Source: an uncultured Muribaculaceae bacterium (GTDB lineage: Bacteria > Bacteroidota > Bacteroidia > Bacteroidales > Muribaculaceae). From it: a stretch of DNA of 39,788 nt. Positions within the stretch are counted from its first letter, which is position 1. Each line of letters starts with the position of its first letter. Location: contig CAMWJS010000016.1 of the NCBI GenBank assembly GCA_947174635.1, forward strand, positions 1 to 39,788, read 5' to 3'. The notes under the pieces are model-generated. The model worked only from the letters and a program-made list of their open reading frames with translations, ran no database searches and was not told the DNA's origin. The translations under genes were made by a program, and so were the position numbers. Below, one piece after another: positions 15,525 to 25,295 of the stretch.

Positions 15525-17240
15525 TCATGAGAATGACGTGTTAGCGGGCTTGTCTAAGTGGCGGCGGATATATAGCCCGATATTTGTTTCGTGCTCGTCA
15601 ATGCCGAGTTTTTTGCGGATAGCACTGCTTATATTGTAGTGCCGCTTTAGCTGCATATACTCCCCGACCTCTTTGCCTTTAAGTCCGATAGCGTACAGAC
15701 ATACGTATTTGATTTCATCATCGGTAAGGCCGCAGGTCTCAAGACACTTCATGAAGGCAGGGTAGGATGCTGTAAGGGCTATGCGTGTGGAGTCCAGAAA
15801 TTCCTCTTTGTTTTTGCGTATGTGTTCAATCCATTTTGTATAGGCCGCAGCATGTGATTCATTGTCGGAGATTTCTTTTGCGAGGAGACTGTTAAGCATG
15901 TTAAGGCGATGCTTTATTACATTCTGAACGGGTTCATCAAGTCCCTGATGTTTCTGCAACAAAATTTTCAAGTTATTGCGCTCGCTTTCAAGTTCTGATT
16001 TTTCCAATCTCAAGATGTTAAGTTCAAGTTCGGCTACATGCTTCTCCAATTTCAGTTTCAAATTCTCCTGTTCGGCCATCATTCGTTTAGTACGGATTTT
16101 GTAATACCGGTAAATAATTATTCCGGCGATAGCCATCATGAAAATTACAGCGAACAGACTGTATTTGATTATTTTGTCACTCTTTTGAGTTTTGATGAAG
16201 TTTGATATTTCCAACTGATGCTTTTTCTCGGCAAAGAGGAGGTCATTAGAGAACATCCTGACATGAAAACGCTCAGCTACATACATATACTTTTTATAAG
16301 CGTCCAGGGCTTTATCCGGATGTCTTGCGGTTTCATGTATATCGGATACCACGGCATAATATTTTAATGAGTCTGCAGTGGTCGGGGTTATATCAATATG
16401 GTCAAGAAGCGACAATGCTGTATCAATATTTACTTTTGAAGCATATCCTCTCGCAATGTCGAGTTTCGTATCATTTGGTAAGTCGTATTGGTAAAGTTCC
16501 CTTGCCAAGTTTAAGAATTCATTGACTGTCCCGTATTTGATTAAATATGATAGGTAACTACAATTGAAGAATTCCTCCATATCCGGATTACTCTCAATAA
16601 GAGGCAAGCATATTTTGACAATACTGTCGGCTCTTGACTTATTTCTCAAGATTACAGTCTCGTTAAGTGCTTTGGCATAACATCTGATTGCAGGTTGATA
16701 ATTCCCGGCATCACAATATAAAGTCGCGGCTCTCAGATTATTTTCAGCAAATTCATCAAGCTTGTATTGCTTATGGTATAAAATACCCTGTCCAACGAGC
16801 GTACGCGCAAGCACCAAGGTGTCGGTCACGTCTTCGAGGTCGAGTGCTTCGATGCATGAGGCCATTGCGTTGCCGTCGTCGCTGCGGTTGCGGTAGATAC
16901 AGCTTTGGTAGTAGAGCGTGCGCAATTTTTCATCGGGGGTGCCGTGCTTGAGGTAGTAGTCTATGGCAGGTTGGAGGACAGCAAACGATGTGGTGTCGAT
17001 GTAGTTTTTGTCCAGAGCCATCGACATAAGCAGGGCGTAACGGGCGCGCTCCTCCTTGTCGCCGAGGTGCGACTTGTCAATCGCCGACAATATCGACAAT
17101 GCGGTGTCGGGTTGTGTCTCAATGAGATTTTCAGCAATGTCCATCTCGTTCCATGCCGCGGTCTTATGGTGGCAGCCCGATGGCATAATCATCACCATTA
17201 AGGCCGCGGCAAGCGATATGAATAGAGTCAGTTTTTTCAT
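15525..17240 (-). CDS. Membrane-anchored TPR regulator with C-terminal HTH
   Basis: A 571-residue one-component regulator. The N terminus (MKKLTLFISLAAALMVMIMP, then SGCHH) is a signal peptide with a lipobox-like Cys23. About residues 30-340 are helical TPR repeats lying outside the inner membrane; about 357-378 is a transmembrane helix (SLFAVIFMMAIAGIIIY); about 385-430 is a coiled coil; and about 500-560 is a LuxR-like helix-turn-helix (LTDDEIKYVCLYAIGLKGKE, then VGEYMQLKRHYNISSAIRKK). Such proteins are common in Bacteroidales and are usually coded next to secreted-protein genes they are thought to control. The repeats between this gene and the DUF3244 operon are a plausible target. It follows cinA by 47 nt on the same strand and may be partly co-transcribed with it. 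Confidence 0.85.
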   Translation of the reverse strand: MKKLTLFISLAAALMVMIMPSGCHHKTAAWNEMDIAENLIETQPDTALSILSAIDKSHLGDKEERARYALLMSMALDKNYIDTTSFAVLQPAIDYYLKHGTPDEKLRTLYYQSCIYRNRSDDGNAMASCIEALDLEDVTDTLVLARTLVGQGILYHKQYKLDEFAENNLRAATLYCDAGNYQPAIRCYAKALNETVILRNKSRADSIVKICLPLIESNPDMEEFFNCSYLSYLIKYGTVNEFLNLARELYQYDLPNDTKLDIARGYASKVNIDTALSLLDHIDITPTTADSLKYYAVVSDIHETARHPDKALDAYKKYMYVAERFHVRMFSNDLLFAEKKHQLEISNFIKTQKSDKIIKYSLFAVIFMMAIAGIIIYRYYKIRTKRMMAEQENLKLKLEKHVAELELNILRLEKSELESERNNLKILLQKHQGLDEPVQNVIKHRLNMLNSLLAKEISDNESHAAAYTKWIEHIRKNKEEFLDSTRIALTASYPAFMKCLETCGLTDDEIKYVCLYAIGLKGKEVGEYMQLKRHYNISSAIRKKLGIDEHETNIGLYIRRHLDKPANTSFS

Positions 17241-17287
17241 AGTGGTCAGGATAATGTTCGGCGATTGAAGTGGGGGCGGCTACCGCA

Positions 17288-18529
17288 TTATTTCAGTTCC
17301 ATAGCCAGGAGGGTGAGGGCGGTGGTTGAGGCGCGGTCTATGACACGGTCGCGCGTGCCGGGGAAGTGGTAGGTGGCGGTGACGGTGCGCGTCGGGGTGG
17401 ATATGGCTATGCACACGGTTCCTACCGGCTTGCCCGGTGTGGCTCCCGACGGCCCTGCGATGCCCGAGGTGGCAATCGCGCAGTCAGTGCCGATTGCTTT
17501 GCGGGCGCCTTCGGCCATCTGTGCGGCGACTTGTTCGCTTACCACGCCGTGAGCTTCGATTGATGCCTGCCCGACGCCGAGCAGATTGATTTTTATCTTG
17601 TTGTCGTATGACACAACGGAGCCGTAGTAGCAGTCGGAGCAGCCGGCAATAGCCGTGATGCGGTGCGCGATGTTGCCTCCGGTGCAGCTCTCGGCCGTGG
17701 CAACGGTATATCCTTTTGCCCGCAGGCGTTGCAGAAGCGATTGCTCGGGTGTCATGTCGTCGTCGGCCAGCAGGTGGTCGGCGAAACGGTGGCACAGTTC
17801 GTCGTGGAGACGGTCGAGTGTAGATTGCAGCAGCGCTTCGTCGGCATGGCGTCCGTCGAGGCGCAGGCGTATTATGCCCGGTTTGGGAAGATAGGCGAGA
17901 TGGACGAAATCGGGGAGCGCTTCTTCCCATTCGTCGAGCTGCATGGCCACCTTTGATTCCGTAAGGCCTTCGACGATGACGCAGCGGTGGGCGATATGTT
18001 CGTCGCTGTGAAATTTTGTCAGCAGTTGCGGGAATACCTCCGCCTGAAACATCTGCAATGTCTCGAACGGCACCCCCGGCATCGACACAAGCACCTTTCC
18101 GTCGGGGCGTTCGAACCACATGATGGGCGCCGTGCCGACGCGGTTCTGTATCACGCGGCACGATGTCGGCACCAGAGCCTGTGCTTCGGTCAGCGGGTTG
18201 AGCTGTATGCCTCGTTTGGCGAACACCTCCTTGATGTTGTCGAGCACCGACTCGTCGTGGCGCAGTTCACCTCCGAAATACCGGCAGAGAGTGAGTTTCG
18301 TGATATCGTCCTTTGTAGGACCGAGCCCGCCGGTGGTGAGCACAACGTCGGCGGCCGAAAATGCTTCGTCGACGGCTGCTGTTATCGCGTCGGCGTCATC
18401 GTGGATTACCTTTACATACTCCACGCTCCAGCCTGCGGGGTCGATCATGCGCGCTATGGCGCCGGAATTGGTGTCGACAACCTGCCCGATAAGCAGTTCG
18501 TCGCCTATTGCTATGATTGCTGTTTTCAT
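17288..18529 (-). CDS. cinA: CinA family protein (NMN deamidase-related)
   Basis: A 413-residue cytoplasmic protein with the two CinA domains. Residues 1-170 are a molybdopterin-binding-like (COG1058) domain: AIIAIGDELLIGQVVDTNSG, DVVLTTGGLGPTKDDITK. The C-terminal part from about 255 is the NMN amidohydrolase domain: ATAESCTGGNIAHRITAIAG, GSVVSYDNKIKINLLGV, AIATSGIAGPSGATPGKPVG. It is known to turn nicotinamide mononucleotide into nicotinate mononucleotide in pyridine nucleotide recycling; some members also act on ADP-ribose. It shares a 4-nt ATGA overlap with the glycosyltransferase gene upstream, so the two are coupled. Confidence 0.95.
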   Translation of the reverse strand: MKTAIIAIGDELLIGQVVDTNSGAIARMIDPAGWSVEYVKVIHDDADAITAAVDEAFSAADVVLTTGGLGPTKDDITKLTLCRYFGGELRHDESVLDNIKEVFAKRGIQLNPLTEAQALVPTSCRVIQNRVGTAPIMWFERPDGKVLVSMPGVPFETLQMFQAEVFPQLLTKFHSDEHIAHRCVIVEGLTESKVAMQLDEWEEALPDFVHLAYLPKPGIIRLRLDGRHADEALLQSTLDRLHDELCHRFADHLLADDDMTPEQSLLQRLRAKGYTVATAESCTGGNIAHRITAIAGCSDCYYGSVVSYDNKIKINLLGVGQASIEAHGVVSEQVAAQMAEGARKAIGTDCAIATSGIAGPSGATPGKPVGTVCIAISTPTRTVTATYHFPGTRDRVIDRASTTALTLLAMELK

Positions 18530-19491
18530 TTTGCCAGTAATTTTTTACAGATGAGTGATGATTTGAAAATAAAGGGGAAATACTGCAGCAGTGCGCCGAC
18601 GCGGTTTTTGAGCCGGATCTTGCGTCCGAAAAGCTGGCTCTTGGCAAGCCGGCGTATTATCTTGCGGCAGCGTGCAACCTCCCGAGGCATGCCGGCGTGG
18701 TTGACGACCATGAGGAGCCAGAGATTAAAGGCGGCGCTGAAGTGTCGGGAGAGAGCCGCTTTGTGCAATTTCGGGTCGGTGGAAAAGCGTTCGCACAGAT
18801 GCGCTGTCACTTTAAGCGCGTCAAGACGCTTTTCGGAAAATGTGTGCATGAGACTGTTAGCGTTGCGGCGGTAACCGTAGACAATGTCATCGGTTACGGC
18901 TATCCGCGCTGTCGCGGCACAAAGTTGCGGCACTAATTCCAGATCCTCGTATATGAGCCCTTCGGTAAGGCGTTTGTCGCGCCATACGCTGCTTCTGAAG
19001 AGCTTGCCCCATAGCGACGGATTGATGGTGTGCGGCGCATTCTGATAAAGCATGATTTCGGCCGCTTCCTGTCCTGAAAGTATGCGTGCCGTGTGCATTC
19101 CGCTACGGTCAGCGAGGCTGAGGGGGTCGGTGAAATCCCGGTATCGTCCCGCCACAATGTCGATGTTGCCGTTGGCAGAGGCGATGTCGAGCATCAGTTT
19201 CAGTGCGCCGGGCGCGAGTATGTCGTCGCCGTCAACCATCGCAATCCATTCGCCACGGCAAAGACCAAGCGCCAGATTGCGTGCCGCCGAGGGCCCGGAG
19301 TGTTCGCTGCTGACGGCTTTTATACATGCATGGCGCGATGCATAGGCGTCGATTACTGACATCGTTGCATCGGCTGAACCGTCGTTGACAACAATTATCT
19401 CCATGTCGACTCCTTGTTGCGACAATACCGAGTCGAGGCAGTCGCCTATATATCGCTCTACATTGTAGGCCGGAATTATAACGGAAATCAT
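18526..19491 (-). CDS. Glycosyltransferase family 2
   Basis: A 321-residue GT-A type glycosyltransferase: MISVIIPAYNVERYIGDCLD, SVLSQQGVDMEIIVVNDGSA, and WIAMVDGDDILAPGA with the DxD-like metal/nucleotide-sugar motif. No transmembrane helices were noted; probably a cytoplasmic or membrane-associated enzyme adding a sugar to lipid-linked or surface glycan. Sugar donor and acceptor cannot be told from the sequence. It lies 8 nt behind tsaD and overlaps cinA by 4 nt, forming the tsaD-GT2-cinA operon. Confidence 0.92.
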   Translation of the reverse strand: MISVIIPAYNVERYIGDCLDSVLSQQGVDMEIIVVNDGSADATMSVIDAYASRHACIKAVSSEHSGPSAARNLALGLCRGEWIAMVDGDDILAPGALKLMLDIASANGNIDIVAGRYRDFTDPLSLADRSGMHTARILSGQEAAEIMLYQNAPHTINPSLWGKLFRSSVWRDKRLTEGLIYEDLELVPQLCAATARIAVTDDIVYGYRRNANSLMHTFSEKRLDALKVTAHLCERFSTDPKLHKAALSRHFSAAFNLWLLMVVNHAGMPREVARCRKIIRRLAKSQLFGRKIRLKNRVGALLQYFPFIFKSSLICKKLLAK

Positions 19492-19499
19492 ATGTCGGT

Positions 19500-20516
19500 C
19501 TATACGCCGACGCGGGCGAACGGAGCCGCGTCGTATGCGCAGAATTGTCGGTCGAGATATTTAAAATAGCCGGCAATGGCCACCATGGCGGCATTGTCGG
19601 TGGTGAATACGCGTTCGGGGATGAAAGCCTTGAGGTGACGGCGCTCGCAATAGTCGGCTATCGCTGCGCGTATGCCTGAATTGGCCGATACGCCTCCGCC
19701 TATCGCCACGGTCTTTACACCGGTGGCCTTTACGGCTTTGTCGAGTTTGTTGAGCAATATGTCGATGATGGTGCGCTGCAGCGAGGCGGCGAGGTCGTCG
19801 ATGTTCTTGCTTATGAAGTCGGGGTCAAGGGCCACGTTGTCGCGCAGTGTGTAGAGGAACGATGTCTTCAGTCCGCTGAAGCTGTAGTCGTAGCCCTGGA
19901 TATGCGGTTTGGCGAATTTGAAGCGGTCAGGGTTGCCGTTGGCCGCGTGGCGGTCGATGTGCGGGCCGCCGGGATAGGGCAGACCCATCACCTTTGCGCA
20001 CTTGTCGAAGGCTTCGCCGGCGGCGTCGTCGATGGTGCGTCCGAGAATCTCCATGTCGTTGTAGTTCCTGACAAGGATAATCTGTGAGTTACCGCCCGAA
20101 ATCAGCAGGCAGAGGAAGGGATATTCGGGGACTGCGTCGTCGGCCTGGCGGCGTATGAAATGCGACAGCACGTGGCCGTGCAGATGGTTGACATCGACCA
20201 GCGGAATCCGCAGGCCGAGCGACATGCCTTTGGCGAACGATGTGCCCACAAGAAGCGAGCCGAGCAGTCCCGGTCCGCGGGTGAAGGCGATGGCGCTAAG
20301 GTCGGTGGCCGCGATGCCGGCACGTCTGAGAGCCGTGTCGACCACCGGAACGATGTTCTGCTGGTGGGCGCGCGATGCGAGTTCGGGCACCACGCCGCCG
20401 TATTCCTCATGCACGCTCTGTGATGCTATGACGTTGGAAAGCAATATCCCGTCGCGGATTACAGCCGCCGACGTATCGTCGCATGACGATTCTATACCAA
20501 GTATTGTTACGCTCAT
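19500..20516 (-). CDS. tsaD: tRNA N6-threonylcarbamoyladenosine synthesis protein TsaD
   Basis: Transfers threonylcarbamoyl from the adenylate to A37 of ANN-decoding tRNAs, with TsaB and TsaE. The 338-residue product shows the ASKHA/Kae1 signature: ILGIESSCDDTSAAVI, metal ligands His111 and His115 in VDVNHLHGHVLSH, LCLLISGGNSQIILV, GEAFDKCAKVMGLPYPGGPH, and the closing VFTTDNAAMVAIAGY with Asp as third ligand. Length is standard. It is the first gene of a minus-strand operon, 32 nt downstream of tamB, so transcription may also come from there. Confidence 0.98.
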   Translation of the reverse strand: MSVTILGIESSCDDTSAAVIRDGILLSNVIASQSVHEEYGGVVPELASRAHQQNIVPVVDTALRRAGIAATDLSAIAFTRGPGLLGSLLVGTSFAKGMSLGLRIPLVDVNHLHGHVLSHFIRRQADDAVPEYPFLCLLISGGNSQIILVRNYNDMEILGRTIDDAAGEAFDKCAKVMGLPYPGGPHIDRHAANGNPDRFKFAKPHIQGYDYSFSGLKTSFLYTLRDNVALDPDFISKNIDDLAASLQRTIIDILLNKLDKAVKATGVKTVAIGGGVSANSGIRAAIADYCERRHLKAFIPERVFTTDNAAMVAIAGYFKYLDRQFCAYDAAPFARVGV

Positions 20517-20548
20517 TTTATGATGCTGTTTGTCTGTTTTACAATCGT

Positions 20549-23500
20549 TTATTGATTTTTGAACTGCAGAAGCGGAACCGGACGTGCCGTGGAGTCGCCG
20601 GCGTGCACGGTCGTGTCGGCCGGCGCTGTCGGTCGGAAAGGCGTACGGTCATGCTGCACGTCATCCTTATCGTCGGCAGCCGTGCTGTCTGTATCCCTGT
20701 CACTGTCCTTATCATTGTCTTTGTCTCCGTCGGTTCCCGTCGTCGGTTTCTTCCTTCTCCACGCACGCAGGAATGAGAAAATGTTGTCGAAGTCTTTCTT
20801 GAACATCACACCTACGCCCTGTGTCGTGTCGGCAGTGCGCAGATAGTAGTTCTGGTCGTTGTAGAAATTGTAGGCCTTGAGCCTTATCGAGCCTGAACGG
20901 TTTAGGAGATATTCAATCTGGAAGTCGCCTATGAACTGGTTGGAGTTCATCAGATTGTCGCGGTAGCCGAAGTTGCCGTTGAGGAGCAGGCGGTTATTGA
21001 GCAGTCGGCTTGACAGAGCCACATCGACTTCCATGTCGGAGAAGTCGCCGCGGTCGCTGCGGAAGTTGGGCGACACGCTCCAGTTGTCGCTCAGATGTCC
21101 AAGTATGTTGCTCAGCTGCGACGAGATGGTCGACGAAGCCACGGAGAACAGCTCGTTGCCCTTGGTGGTCGACGCCATGTAGTCGGGGGTGTAGAAGCGG
21201 TTGAGGGCGAGCAGATATATTATCTGCCGGTTCATCATCTCCTCGGTGCTCACTATGGAGCGCACCTTGCGGTAGGTGTCGGAGGTGAGCGTCGGGAATG
21301 CAAGGTCGAAACTTATCTCGGGTTGCTGTATGTCGCCTCTGACCTTAAGCACGGCGTGGACCGGCACATTGGTGCGGTTCAGCTCCTTGTCCTGCAGGAA
21401 CGACTCGTCGAGGTCGCTGAGGTTGGCATTGAGAGGGTAGATGGCCTCGATGTTGAGGCGGGCGGTCAGCGGGTCGCCGGTAAACGCAATCTGGCTTCCG
21501 GAGTTGATTATGAAATCCTTTATTATGATGTCCTGCAGCGTGAAGTTGTACGTGCCCCGGTCGAGGGTGTATGTTCCGAACATGCGCAGGTCGTTGTCGG
21601 CCGAGGTGTATACCATGCGCATGTTGCCTTGTCCGTGCGAGCGTATGCGGTCGCCGCCGACGGGGTCCATTACCAGTATTATTTCCGCTTCGGGTGTAAT
21701 GTTTACGCGCAACTCGATGATATAGTCCGACGATTCTTCATCGGCCGGTTTGTTGAGCAGGGCGCGCAGATGCTCTACGGCGCCCATACGTTCGTCGATT
21801 TTGACCTCCTCTTCCACCACGGGGGCATCCTTGTCGCGGAATGTCAGGAATGTGTATTCGTCGGCTATTTCGAGTTCCGACAGCACGAATGAGAAAGTGG
21901 AGCCTGCTGTAGTGGTTGCCTCCACATCGATTTTGACTACGCCCGGCTCACCTTTGACTGTTGCTCCGCCGTTGACGAATATCTTGCCGTACCAGTCGGC
22001 GTTCTGCTTCGGGCTCTCGTCATACACAAGCATGCCGCGAGCGTCGGTTACAGCGAAATCAAATGTCGGGTTTCTGAAAAACTCGTGGCAGACCGTGCCG
22101 TTGAGTTTTGCCGTGTTGCCGTAGGGGTCGCTGAGGGCGATATCCTGAAGTTTTATTATTCCGGGCGTGATTTTGATGGAGTCGGATGCGGTGAAGTAGG
22201 TGTTTGTGAAGTTGAGTTTCAGACGCAGATCCTTTACGTAGATGTCGCCTTCCATGTCGATGTCGGAGAATGTGCCGTATATGCGGGCCGAACCCGAGCC
22301 GAGCCCGCTGACGTCGGATGCGAACGCCTTCATGTATTCTTCCATAAATCCGACAGGGGTCTCATCGGTCTTGAAGCGAATGTCGAGCGACGAACTGAGC
22401 GGGAAAATCTCGCCTTCCACTTTCGCCGTCTTGCCGTTGTCCTGATGTATGGTGCCGTCGATGGCAACGGCTTTCAGGTCGTTGTCCCACCATGACAGAA
22501 CATCGGCGTCGCCAAGCACGCAGCGGTTGTAGCTTATGTCTGTGACGTGGATGCCGTCGGTCGACAGATGCGGCGAGCCGGACAGCAGGTCGGATGCGGT
22601 GAGCATGCCGGTGGCATCGCCTCCGAGCATCACTTTGTCAATTCCGATGGCCTCGAATATGTAGTCGAGGCTGAGGTTGAGCACGTCAATCTTAACCATG
22701 TCGTCGGGGTCATGCGATATTGTGCCGTCAATCTTGACGAACTGGTTGCTGCGGCTTGCGTTGATGTCTGACAATCGGATTTTTGATGTGCCGTTGGTGA
22801 CAATCATTGCCGGAGAGATGGTCCAGACCGAGTCATTGAATGTCATTGTCGAGCGGTGAATGTCGGTGTAGGTGTTCAGTTCGCCGGCGTATTTGTCGAG
22901 AAGTGTTGACATCGATACGGCTCCGCTATAGTCACGCTGCCGGTCGATTTTCCACTTTATGTCTGTGTCTACGATATTGTCTTTGGCCTGCATGGCGAGA
23001 GTGACGGCTGTCATGCCGTCCTTGGAGGGGAACGAGGTGTTGAACGCCATGCGGTCGGTGCCTGCCGTGCCGTCGATGAAGGCAGTGAGTTGAGTCCCCT
23101 CTATGAGTTTGTTGCCCTGACGCATATATGGTGCGTCGACCGTAAGTGACGCCTGTGATGCGGAGGCGTCGAAGTTGCCGTCAATCACCACCGGATAAAT
23201 GGCATATACCGGGAGGTTGAAGAAGTCCGACAGGCTGTCGAGATTGTCGAGGGTGAAACTGAAGTCGAAATCGTTTCCTGAGTCGTCGGCCGGATAATGT
23301 CCTTTTGCCGTAGTCTGCGTGCCGCCGAGTGTAGGGAACGCCTGCAAGGCGAGGCCGCGCAGGGCCGGCACAAGTGTGGACAGACGGAAGTCTCCGGTTA
23401 TGTCGCCGTTTATTATGTCGCTTTCAAGTTCCAGACGCCGCGGCAGTTCGGATGCTTCGCTTATGAGGGTTATATTGTCGAAAGTAAGCGATTTGTCTTG

Positions 23501-25234
23501 TCCTGGACAAAGGATGCTGAGCCTGTGTATGCCTATTGTGCCGTCGGCGCGGTCGGGGAGTGCGCCGGCAACGTCGGCATCGATACGCGCACTGATGAGA
23601 CAGTCTTCGAGACGGTCGGTGAGATTTAGCGCGTGAAGATTTACATTGTCGAGAGAAGCGGCGATTTTCATGCTTTCCTTTCCAGGGGTTATCACTCCGT
23701 TGAGGGCGATGTCGATATTGCCGCCGTCATCGGCGAGCGTGGCTTTACCGTCGATTGCACCGGCCTTGTAGTCGAGCGCCGCTTTCAGATGCGAGTAGTT
23801 GTGTCCGCGGAATGTGAATTCCGATATGTATCCGTCGATATGTGCTTTGCTCCTTCTGCCGGCGAGCGTGGCATTTCCCTTTATATTGCCGTTGAGCATG
23901 CCGAGGTCGTTGCGTCCGAGTGCTTCACGGAGGTCTACGTTTCTGGCTGTGACGTCGAATTTCGCTGACAGGGGTGTATTGTCGTCGGGTTTTGTATAAG
24001 CCGTTACAGCTGAGACCGCACCGTTGTCAAATCTGGCGTCGGCGTTTGCCCGGCCTGAAGTTGCATTGCCTTCGGCACTCCCCTTGAGAGTCAGGCCGTG
24101 GGGAAGGTTGAGCATCTTCAGTTGGGGGAAATTGCTGTCGGCAAGCATGGCGTATGCTTTTCCTCCTATTCTTAACGACAGGTCGTCGATTTTGTAATGG
24201 AGTTTACGGGTGTCGAGCGGATTGTCGACAAACCCTTCCTGCAGCATCAATGCGAGCTCTCCGGTACTGTCTGTGATGTTGACTTTGTTGAGGTTGATGC
24301 GTCTCGGCCCGGCTTCTATATCTATGTCGAAATTGACAGTCGTGTCGAAATCACGTAGCGCGGGCATCAGAGGCGCGATAGCCGGCAGATAGATATGGCT
24401 CCCGGGCTTAAACCCGATGCCGAGCATGCGGCCTGACAGGCCGGTCGCTATGCCACCGATTGATGATATCGATTCTTTAAGGTCGACAGGCTCTATTTTT
24501 GTGCCGGGCATTTCTATGACCATGTTTTTCCATCCGATTTCTTCAGGCGAATATTGGAACTGCGACCGGAAATCGGTGACCTCAAGCCCCGACTGCTCGG
24601 CGAAAGCGAGACGGCGCAGATTGATGCGTATGTCGTCATTGCTCAGACGCGGAATGTTGAGGTCGGCTCTGAGGTTGTCGATTTTCATGTGGTCGGGGTC
24701 AAATTCTCCCGGCTCTTTATATGGAGCCGATGCCACGTCGTAGCTTATGGTTGACGTGCGCACCACCACGGTGTTGATGCGCAAATCAAATTTTGCAGGC
24801 TCTTTGTCCCGGTCTTTCCCTGAAAGGGCGTCGATTACAGGCTGAATGTTGAGCGGCGACTCGGGGGTGTCTTTGCGCAGCCTGATGTCGGCGCCGGTAA
24901 GCTCGGCATAGTCTATGGCGATGTTGCCATGCATGAGCAGCTCGTAGATGTTTATTCCGGCTCCGATGCGGTCGGCTGTCATCAGTGTGTCTCCGGCGTT
25001 GACAATCGCGACTCCGCGTATTGTGGCACGGTTGAACGGCCTGATGCCGAGGTCTTTGATTATGACGTCAGCGCCAAGCTTCTCGCTCATGACATTCTCG
25101 CACTTCTGGCGTATGGCATCGTGTATCCACGGCAATGAAAGCGCCACATAAAGCAGTGCCGGCAAAATGACCGCAAGCGCTATGCCGGTCATCAGAACAC
25201 CACGTATTATCTTGAATATTTTCCCAATCTTCAT
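20549..25234 (-). CDS. tamB: TamB-like translocation/assembly module protein (AsmA-like)
   Basis: A 1561-residue protein with an N-terminal signal anchor (KIFKIIRGVLMTGIALAVIL, PALLYVALSLPWI), a very long repetitive beta-rich middle of the AsmA/TamB type, and a C-terminal TamB (DUF490) domain from about residue 1100, with NFTLQDIIIKDFIINSGSQI, LTARLNIEAIYPLNANLSDL and PEISFDLAFPTLTSDTYRKV. TamB forms a hydrophobic groove across the periplasm, now thought to carry phospholipids to the outer membrane and help outer-membrane proteins. The last 75 residues are an added hydrophilic tail with alternating Asp/Lys/Arg (GDKDNDKDSDRDTDS). tamA is not next to it. Confidence 0.92.
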   Translation of the reverse strand: MKIGKIFKIIRGVLMTGIALAVILPALLYVALSLPWIHDAIRQKCENVMSEKLGADVIIKDLGIRPFNRATIRGVAIVNAGDTLMTADRIGAGINIYELLMHGNIAIDYAELTGADIRLRKDTPESPLNIQPVIDALSGKDRDKEPAKFDLRINTVVVRTSTISYDVASAPYKEPGEFDPDHMKIDNLRADLNIPRLSNDDIRINLRRLAFAEQSGLEVTDFRSQFQYSPEEIGWKNMVIEMPGTKIEPVDLKESISSIGGIATGLSGRMLGIGFKPGSHIYLPAIAPLMPALRDFDTTVNFDIDIEAGPRRINLNKVNITDSTGELALMLQEGFVDNPLDTRKLHYKIDDLSLRIGGKAYAMLADSNFPQLKMLNLPHGLTLKGSAEGNATSGRANADARFDNGAVSAVTAYTKPDDNTPLSAKFDVTARNVDLREALGRNDLGMLNGNIKGNATLAGRRSKAHIDGYISEFTFRGHNYSHLKAALDYKAGAIDGKATLADDGGNIDIALNGVITPGKESMKIAASLDNVNLHALNLTDRLEDCLISARIDADVAGALPDRADGTIGIHRLSILCPGQDKSLTFDNITLISEASELPRRLELESDIINGDITGDFRLSTLVPALRGLALQAFPTLGGTQTTAKGHYPADDSGNDFDFSFTLDNLDSLSDFFNLPVYAIYPVVIDGNFDASASQASLTVDAPYMRQGNKLIEGTQLTAFIDGTAGTDRMAFNTSFPSKDGMTAVTLAMQAKDNIVDTDIKWKIDRQRDYSGAVSMSTLLDKYAGELNTYTDIHRSTMTFNDSVWTISPAMIVTNGTSKIRLSDINASRSNQFVKIDGTISHDPDDMVKIDVLNLSLDYIFEAIGIDKVMLGGDATGMLTASDLLSGSPHLSTDGIHVTDISYNRCVLGDADVLSWWDNDLKAVAIDGTIHQDNGKTAKVEGEIFPLSSSLDIRFKTDETPVGFMEEYMKAFASDVSGLGSGSARIYGTFSDIDMEGDIYVKDLRLKLNFTNTYFTASDSIKITPGIIKLQDIALSDPYGNTAKLNGTVCHEFFRNPTFDFAVTDARGMLVYDESPKQNADWYGKIFVNGGATVKGEPGVVKIDVEATTTAGSTFSFVLSELEIADEYTFLTFRDKDAPVVEEEVKIDERMGAVEHLRALLNKPADEESSDYIIELRVNITPEAEIILVMDPVGGDRIRSHGQGNMRMVYTSADNDLRMFGTYTLDRGTYNFTLQDIIIKDFIINSGSQIAFTGDPLTARLNIEAIYPLNANLSDLDESFLQDKELNRTNVPVHAVLKVRGDIQQPEISFDLAFPTLTSDTYRKVRSIVSTEEMMNRQIIYLLALNRFYTPDYMASTTKGNELFSVASSTISSQLSNILGHLSDNWSVSPNFRSDRGDFSDMEVDVALSSRLLNNRLLLNGNFGYRDNLMNSNQFIGDFQIEYLLNRSGSIRLKAYNFYNDQNYYLRTADTTQGVGVMFKKDFDNIFSFLRAWRRKKPTTGTDGDKDNDKDSDRDTDSTAADDKDDVQHDRTPFRPTAPADTTVHAGDSTARPVPLLQFKNQ

Positions 25235-25287
25235 TACAAGAATCCATGCCGCCGGTTCAGATCGCAGTTACATTCCGGCAAAGCATA

Positions 25288-25295
25288 CAAAGTTA
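25288..25295 (-). promoter_or_regulatory. Possible -7 element of tamB
   Basis: TAACTTTG on the minus strand, a full -7 match, 53 nt before the tamB start. A TTG stands 23 nt further upstream, slightly outside the usual distance. Confidence 0.4.
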
